From contig NZ_KE386791.1 in NCBI RefSeq assembly GCF_000428725.1, positions 292,208 to 356,207 of the forward strand: a stretch of 64,000 bases of DNA. Reading direction: 5' to 3'. This stretch comes from Psychromonas aquimarina ATCC BAA-1526 (GTDB lineage: Bacteria; Pseudomonadota; Gammaproteobacteria; Enterobacterales; Psychromonadaceae). Positions within the stretch are counted from its first letter, which is position 1; every line of letters begins with the position of its first letter. The notes beneath the pieces are model-generated. The model was not told the origin of the DNA. It did no database searches and was given only the letters and a program-made list of their open reading frames with translations. Shown piece by piece: positions 58,652-64,000 of this stretch. The translations under genes and the position numbers were made by a program.

Positions 58652-61163
58652 CGTTAATAAGCTGTCACTGCGCGTTATTATCCCGGCAATTCTTTTTGCA
58701 ATTTTTGTCCTGCTGCAGGGCTGTGTATTTTATCTAGAATATCAGCAGGCGCAGAAGCGCCTTTATATTGAAAAAGAGCAGTATATCAAAGGGATCGCCG
58801 GTAATTTACAGACAACCTTATCTAATACATTAATGCGTTTAGAAAAAGCTCAGGCACAGCATATCGTATCGGAAACTGCGCTGGATCAGAACTTTAAAAC
58901 CATCGCTATTGTTGATCATAATCAGCAGATTATTTTAAGTAACGATTTACGCAAAAAATATATGTTTTCTAAACTGCAGCTTGAACAATATGACGGTAAT
59001 CTTCTGCCGCAGGTAATTGAAAAAAATGAGTTTATTTTTCAGTACAATGATAGAACTCAGGATTTAATTGTTTATGCTCCGCTGCAGATGCTGTCCAAAG
59101 GAAACAGCTTAAACCGTAAATATAACGGTCTTATTTTCATTCGCTATTCACTGACCAGTGCAATAAAGTCGCTGCAGTATAATGCCCTTGTATCTTTGAT
59201 TAAGATTTCAACTACCTTACTGGTGACTCTGTTTCTGCTTATCTATTTCTTAAATCGAATTATTATCAGACCGCTGAATCAGCTGGCACTGTCCACTAAT
59301 ATTTCTGATTTAAGCAATAAGATTGAGGTTGATCAGAGCGGTATTGGTGAAGTTGGTCTTTTACAAAACTCCTTTGCGAAACTGGCTAATGAAGTAAAAA
59401 ACAATATAAACCGTTTATCAGCAAGCGAGCAGCGCTGGTTATATGCGCTAAGCGGTGCTCGAGACGGTGTATGGGACTGGAATATATGCGACGATAATGT
59501 TTATTATTCAACCCGCTGGAAAGAGATGCTCGGATATGACAAAAGTGATATCGGCACTGATATTGATGAATGGGAATCGCGGATTCACCCGGAAGATCTG
59601 TTTGCCGTACTGCAGGATCTGCGCTTCCATTTTACCGGGCGTAATTCATTTTTTGAAAATACTCACAGGGTGCGCTGTTTTAACGGTGAATACCGCTGGA
59701 TATTAAGCCGCGGTCAGACTGTATCCTGGGATGCTGACGGACAGCCGTTACGGGTAATCGGTACCAACACCGATGTCAGTGTTTATAAAGAGTCTCAAGA
59801 AAAAATTAAACAGCAGACACAATTTGATGAGATCACCCAGCTGCCGAACCGCAGTCAGTTATTAGCTCATATTGCCCAGGAAGCGGCCCGTGCTCAGCAT
59901 AACGAACTGCATGGTGCAGTTATATTTATTGAGTGTAACCAGTACAAAACAATCAACGATCTGCAGGGCCACTTTAAAGGTGATGAGCTTCTGTATTTAA
60001 TCGCTCGACGTTTGGAAGAATTAAAATCAGGCCCTGATTTTATTGCACATCTGCAGGGCAGTGAGTTTGTTGCCGTACTGCCGGATCTGCATAAAGACAG
60101 TGAACATGCTGCTGAAATGGCGTTAGAGTTCGCACAGCATCTGGACAAAAAATTAAAAGAAGCATTCATTATCGACGGTGAAGATGTTGTACTGTCCTGT
60201 GTGCTTGGTATTGAGCTGTTTCCAACGGCAGATGCCGATGCAAACGATCTGCTCCGCCAGTCTGCGATGGCAATGAAAAATGCTAAAAACAACGAGTTTA
60301 GTAATATTAGTTTCTTTGCCAGAGAAATTGAACAGAAAATACTAGCACGCCATAACCTCCAGAAACAGATCCATTTAGGACTTGAAAATCAGGAGTTTAC
60401 ACTGTATTTTCAGCCGCGTATCAATGCACAGGGGGAGTTAACCGGTGCAGAAGCCTTAACCCGCTGGTTACATGGTGCACAGGGCTGGGTTAACCCGGGC
60501 GACTTTATTCCCGTTGCCGAAGACTGCGGCTTGATACTGCCTTTAGGAGACTGGGTGGTTAAAAGCTCATTTGAACAGTTTGCTCAATGGCAGAAGCTCG
60601 GCTTACCAGAATCATTTACCACATTATCAATTAATGTCAGTCCTAAGCAGCTGCTGCAGACTACCTTTGTACGTTCAATTGAACGTTACCTGGAAGAGAC
60701 TCAGATAGACCCTGGATTTATCGAAATTGAAATCACGGAAAATATTCTAGTTGCGCATATGGACCTGGTGATAAATAAACTTAATACACTGCGGGAGTTA
60801 GGTTTACGTTTTGCGATTGACGATTTTGGAACGGGTTATTCTTCATTCGCATATTTAAGTGTACTGCCCGTATCAACTTTAAAAATTGATCAGTCCTTTA
60901 TTGTAAATTTAATGCACGACGAGAATCAAAAAGTTATCGTTAATGCGATTATCAGTATGGCACAGGCATTGAAGCTCGATGTTGTTGCTGAAGGTATTGA
61001 GTCACAGGAACAGTTAACATTTCTAACTGCAAGCGGCTGTACTCAGTTTCAGGGATATTATATCGGCACGCCGTTAGCTAAAAAAGACTTTCAAACCCTG
61101 TTATTCAAAGGACATAAAACAGTGCACAGCAGCAGTAAAAATGAGTTGAAAAAAATAACTTGA
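58644..61163 (+). CDS. membrane PAS-GGDEF(degenerate)-EAL protein, probable cyclic di-GMP phosphodiesterase
   Basis: 839 residues from ATG 58644 (GGAG ten bases upstream). Helices at about 11-30 and 182-205 enclose a periplasmic domain; then HAMP, one PAS_3 (about 265-385), GGDEF-like (395-555) and EAL (565-815). The GGDEF motif is QGSEF (471-475) and the metal-binding LDLD is IECN (429-432), so cyclase activity should be lost. The EAL site is complete: EAL 603-605, INVSPKQ, EITEN, DDFGTGYSS, KIDQ, EGIES. So it should be a phosphodiesterase, perhaps GTP-modulated. It ends by a one-base overlap with tamA. Confidence 0.9.
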   Translation: MNNVNKLSLRVIIPAILFAIFVLLQGCVFYLEYQQAQKRLYIEKEQYIKGIAGNLQTTLSNTLMRLEKAQAQHIVSETALDQNFKTIAIVDHNQQIILSNDLRKKYMFSKLQLEQYDGNLLPQVIEKNEFIFQYNDRTQDLIVYAPLQMLSKGNSLNRKYNGLIFIRYSLTSAIKSLQYNALVSLIKISTTLLVTLFLLIYFLNRIIIRPLNQLALSTNISDLSNKIEVDQSGIGEVGLLQNSFAKLANEVKNNINRLSASEQRWLYALSGARDGVWDWNICDDNVYYSTRWKEMLGYDKSDIGTDIDEWESRIHPEDLFAVLQDLRFHFTGRNSFFENTHRVRCFNGEYRWILSRGQTVSWDADGQPLRVIGTNTDVSVYKESQEKIKQQTQFDEITQLPNRSQLLAHIAQEAARAQHNELHGAVIFIECNQYKTINDLQGHFKGDELLYLIARRLEELKSGPDFIAHLQGSEFVAVLPDLHKDSEHAAEMALEFAQHLDKKLKEAFIIDGEDVVLSCVLGIELFPTADADANDLLRQSAMAMKNAKNNEFSNISFFAREIEQKILARHNLQKQIHLGLENQEFTLYFQPRINAQGELTGAEALTRWLHGAQGWVNPGDFIPVAEDCGLILPLGDWVVKSSFEQFAQWQKLGLPESFTTLSINVSPKQLLQTTFVRSIERYLEETQIDPGFIEIEITENILVAHMDLVINKLNTLRELGLRFAIDDFGTGYSSFAYLSVLPVSTLKIDQSFIVNLMHDENQKVIVNAIISMAQALKLDVVAEGIESQEQLTFLTASGCTQFQGYYIGTPLAKKDFQTLLFKGHKTVHSSSKNELKKIT

Positions 61164-62875
61164 TGAACATGATAAAATCCTGCTTTTTAATATTACTTGT
61201 TTTTTTTCATGCGGCTCTGGCTGCGGAGGTGATTTTTGAAGTTAACGGGACTGATGATAAAGCCCGTGAAAATATTGAAATCCACCTGAAAGGACTCAGT
61301 CAGCCTAAAAATGCCGACAGCAGCGGTTATCTGCAGCAGGTTGAAGATTCTACTCGAGAAGGTTTGAATGCATTAGGCTATTATCAGATAAGCATGCAGA
61401 TCAAGGTGACAGAGCAGGATCAAGACCAGCTGGTTACTTTAAATATAGAGCCCGGTGTGCGCAGTGAAATTACCACCCTGAGCGTTAAAATTATCGGAGA
61501 AGGAAAAAGCGACCGTGAGTTTAATAAAGTCTTAGAGAACTTTGCACTTAAACTGCATGATAAACTGCATCATGGTAATTATGAAAGTGCAAAAGACAGC
61601 CTGAAAAGTATTGCCCAGCGCCGCGGTTATTTTGACGCTAAGTTTGATAAATCGATTGTTAAGGTGACTTCAAAAACCAGCAGCGCCGCCGTTTACCTGT
61701 GGTTCAATACCGGTCCACGCTATCAGTTCGGCGAACTAGTCTTTACGACTGAAGTCGCTGCCGAACAATATATCCAGACCTTAGTAAATTTTAAAGTAGG
61801 TGATCCCTATGACTCGGGAATTTTGAGCCAGTTTAATGCCGATCTGAACGAAACAAATTATTTCAAAACCATTACCATTCTGCCTGCAGTCAAAGATAAG
61901 CAGGGGCTGCTGATTCCATTACATGTTATAGCCAAAATGCAGCCGCAGGACTCCTTTAATGTCGGGGCTGGTTTTAGTACCGATGAAGGTGTAAGAGGAA
62001 AATTCCGCTGGGTGAGACCCTGGGTAAACGAAGACGGACACTCTATTGAAGGAAATCTGGTTGCATCTGTTCCCAAGCAGGAAACCTCTATCACTTACTC
62101 AATACCGCTGGAAGACCCTTTATATAATTATTTTTCCATACAAAGCGGTTATAAACATGTTGATCAGAATGATACCGTCACCCATCAATATCTGTTTGGT
62201 TTGAATCGTCACTGGCGGTTATCAAATAACTGGCTGCAGACTGCGTTTATACGATACGACCATGAAAATGGTATTCAGGGCCAGGAAAGTTATTCAACGG
62301 ATCTGATTCTCCCTGGAGTAAGTTTCAGCAACAGCCGCAGCAGAGGCGGCATTAATGCGAACTGGGGAAGCAAACATATGTTTTCATTGGAAGTATCAAA
62401 CCAGTGGTGGTTATCAAGCTCAGACTTAGTGAAAGTTTACGGCAGTTCAAAGTTTATCCGCACTTATAATGAACACCAGTTTGTTGCTTCTATGGAGCTT
62501 GGTGCTATCTATGCTGACTCTATTAATGATGTACCGTCTTCTATGCGGTTCTTTACCGGTGGAGACCAGAGTATCCGTGGTTATGATTACGAAAAAATCG
62601 CTCCGAGAGACGGCAGCGGTTTATTGATCGGCGGACGTTATTTGACGGTCGGCAGTTTGGAATATCGAATGCCGGTAACAGAAAACTGGAAACTGGCACT
62701 GTTTACCGATGCAGGTACTGCAACTAATGATTATTCCGAGGAGGTTTCAATAGGAGCCGGAGCCGGGGTTGTATGGGCATCACCGGTTGGTCCGATCCGT
62801 CTGTATATTGCTAAGCCGCTTACCGAGACAGAAAATTCTTTTACATTCCACTTTATGATCGGTCCTGAATTATGA
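61163..62875 (+). CDS. tamA: TamA, outer-membrane Omp85 component of the translocation and assembly module
   Basis: 570 residues from ATG 61163 (E. coli TamA 577). Signal peptide about 1-20 (cut near ALAA-E), three POTRA domains (about 21-260), then a 16-strand Omp85 barrel. The barrel-plug motif RGY is seen in GGDQSIRGYDYEK. Helps assemble autotransporters and other outer-membrane proteins together with TamB. Its ATG overlaps the EAL-protein stop (TGATG) and it has no good ribosome binding site of its own, so translation is likely coupled. It overlaps tamB by four bases. Confidence 0.93.
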   Translation: MNMIKSCFLILLVFFHAALAAEVIFEVNGTDDKARENIEIHLKGLSQPKNADSSGYLQQVEDSTREGLNALGYYQISMQIKVTEQDQDQLVTLNIEPGVRSEITTLSVKIIGEGKSDREFNKVLENFALKLHDKLHHGNYESAKDSLKSIAQRRGYFDAKFDKSIVKVTSKTSSAAVYLWFNTGPRYQFGELVFTTEVAAEQYIQTLVNFKVGDPYDSGILSQFNADLNETNYFKTITILPAVKDKQGLLIPLHVIAKMQPQDSFNVGAGFSTDEGVRGKFRWVRPWVNEDGHSIEGNLVASVPKQETSITYSIPLEDPLYNYFSIQSGYKHVDQNDTVTHQYLFGLNRHWRLSNNWLQTAFIRYDHENGIQGQESYSTDLILPGVSFSNSRSRGGINANWGSKHMFSLEVSNQWWLSSSDLVKVYGSSKFIRTYNEHQFVASMELGAIYADSINDVPSSMRFFTGGDQSIRGYDYEKIAPRDGSGLLIGGRYLTVGSLEYRMPVTENWKLALFTDAGTATNDYSEEVSIGAGAGVVWASPVGPIRLYIAKPLTETENSFTFHFMIGPEL

Positions 62876-64000
62876 GCTTGAAATCTACAATACTGACAGT
62901 CAGCAAGTTCAGTATTATTACCGTGCTTTCCCTTGTAACTGCAGTGCTGCTGAGTATTAGTCTGCTGCTGTTTACCCATTCCGGCGGCAGGCTGGTTTTT
63001 GCCGCTCTCGAGCAAATCGAATCTCGCTTTTCAATTGAGCTGCAAAGCGGCAGTATATTTAACTCACCAGTCTACTCAGATATTAGCTGGAATGACGGTG
63101 AAACAAAGATTTCCATAAACTCTGCCAGTTATATTTTTGACTGGTCCTGTCTGTTTAACAAGCTCTGTTTACAGCAGCTGAATGTTTCCGGCGCAGATAT
63201 TATTATTGCCGATACAAATAACGGCAGCCAGCCGCCGCCGTCAGAAACACAGGCGGTCATTGATATGCAGCTGCCTGTAGAAGTTGAACTGAAGGGAATC
63301 AACCTGTCGGATATTTATTTTGCACTAGGCGGGTTAAGCGTGGAGCTGCAGAATCTTTCATTACAGGCACACGGCTTAGATAAAGATATTTCAGTCAGCA
63401 GTGCTGTTAACGGTTTACTGGTGACTTTACCTGAAGCCGCAGAAACGCAGCAGGCAGCTTCTTCATCGGAAAAATTACAAAGCATTCCAGCATTATTAAA
63501 AGAGGGGGATCTGCCGGAGATAATTCTGCCGCTTAACCTGTCTATAGCTCCCATTACAGTTAGCGATTTTAAGTTGAAACAGGGAGAACAGGAATTATTT
63601 AAACTTAACTCATTAGACACACAGTTTAAGTTTATTCACTCTAAACTTACCATTGATTCATTAGTGCTCGATATTCCGGAAACCGATCTCAGCCTTGCTG
63701 GAGATATTGATTTCACTGAAAGATATCCGTTAAATATTGAACTGAACGGCAAGCTGAAATCAATGAAGCAGCTGCAGCCCGCTTCACTATTAGCAGGCCA
63801 GCTCTATAATATTAAAAGCTCGGGAAACCTGGCACAACTAAGCACTGATTTAAGCTTATCTAAGAAAATATCAATGCAGCTGCAGACGCAGGTTAATCTG
63901 TTTGCAGAGAACTTACCGCATAAACTGGATTTAAACTGGCAGAATTTACGCTGGCCGTTAACAGAGACTGAGCAGTACTCATCTAAACAGGGAAGAGTGC
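62872..64000 (+). CDS. tamB: TamB, inner-membrane/periplasmic partner of TamA (3' end outside window)
   Basis: Starts ATGA-overlapping with the tamA stop and stays open to the window end; 376 codons visible of a protein usually above 1200 residues. One N-terminal transmembrane helix at about 15-36, then periplasmic beta-rich AsmA/TamB-like sequence with a short Cys pair (CLFNKLC at about 92-98). TamB spans the periplasm as a beta-taco and is thought to carry lipids or assist TamA. The call rests on position and the N-terminal layout. Confidence 0.88.
   Translation, partial: MSLKSTILTVSKFSIITVLSLVTAVLLSISLLLFTHSGGRLVFAALEQIESRFSIELQSGSIFNSPVYSDISWNDGETKISINSASYIFDWSCLFNKLCLQQLNVSGADIIIADTNNGSQPPPSETQAVIDMQLPVEVELKGINLSDIYFALGGLSVELQNLSLQAHGLDKDISVSSAVNGLLVTLPEAAETQQAASSSEKLQSIPALLKEGDLPEIILPLNLSIAPITVSDFKLKQGEQELFKLNSLDTQFKFIHSKLTIDSLVLDIPETDLSLAGDIDFTERYPLNIELNGKLKSMKQLQPASLLAGQLYNIKSSGNLAQLSTDLSLSKKISMQLQTQVNLFAENLPHKLDLNWQNLRWPLTETEQYSSKQGRV

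Overview
This window looks like chromosomal DNA of a marine gammaproteobacterium. The closest fit I can give by eye is Psychromonas or a relative (Moritella/Shewanella/Vibrio side of the class). Support: AT-leaning codons, gene pairs shared with enteric and marine gammaproteobacteria (nagZ-ycfP-ndh, lonH-fabA, yciK/sohB/topA, truA-folC-dedD-cvpA-purF, bioA/bioBFCD, tamA-tamB), 4.5S RNA of the enteric type, and a perfect FNR box in front of ndh as in E. coli. Genus is inference, because no rRNA is present.

Layout. 1-4.1 kb: 3' end of fimV, then nagZ, ycfP and ndh. 4.2-11.3 kb (minus strand): a DUF2919 membrane protein, sppA, fabA, a Lon-like protease, a small DksA-like zinc-finger protein with FNR-like sites upstream, a coiled-coil membrane protein and a soluble histidine kinase. 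11.5-25.2 kb: cysB, pabB, fumA, aspC, pssA, a TauE/SafE permease, the 4.5S RNA gene, lpxM, yciK, sohB and topA. 25.4-32.4 kb: an unknown gene, glgC, then truA-folC-dedD-cvpA-purF. 32.5-39.2 kb (minus): a TetR/membrane-fusion/RND efflux operon and asnS. 39.3-44.9 kb: a small membrane protein and the divergent biotin cluster bioA / bioBFCD.

45-64 kb is the accessory part and the most interesting. It holds a Cache-GGDEF diguanylate cyclase, two GNAT-type proteins, a DUF1294 protein and two related two-gene modules. In each module a secreted NMT1/SsuA-type solute-binding protein overlaps a membrane-bound PAS-GGDEF-EAL protein, with no cognate permease or ATPase gene beside it. The first module (48.4-52.3 kb) has intact GGDEF and EAL motifs. 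The second (57.7-61.2 kb) has a lipoprotein binding protein and a ruined GGDEF (QGSEF) with an intact EAL, and it runs with overlapping reading frames straight into tamA-tamB. This suggests ligand-sensing pairs that set cyclic di-GMP in opposite or different ways, the second tied to outer-membrane protein assembly. Between them lie a polar amino acid ABC transporter, an SDR enzyme, ppiC, htpX and a 326-bp MITE-like element with 32-bp terminal inverted repeats.

Genes at both edges are cut: fimV lacks its start and tamB lacks its end. No tRNA, rRNA, CRISPR array, phage or transposase gene was seen.
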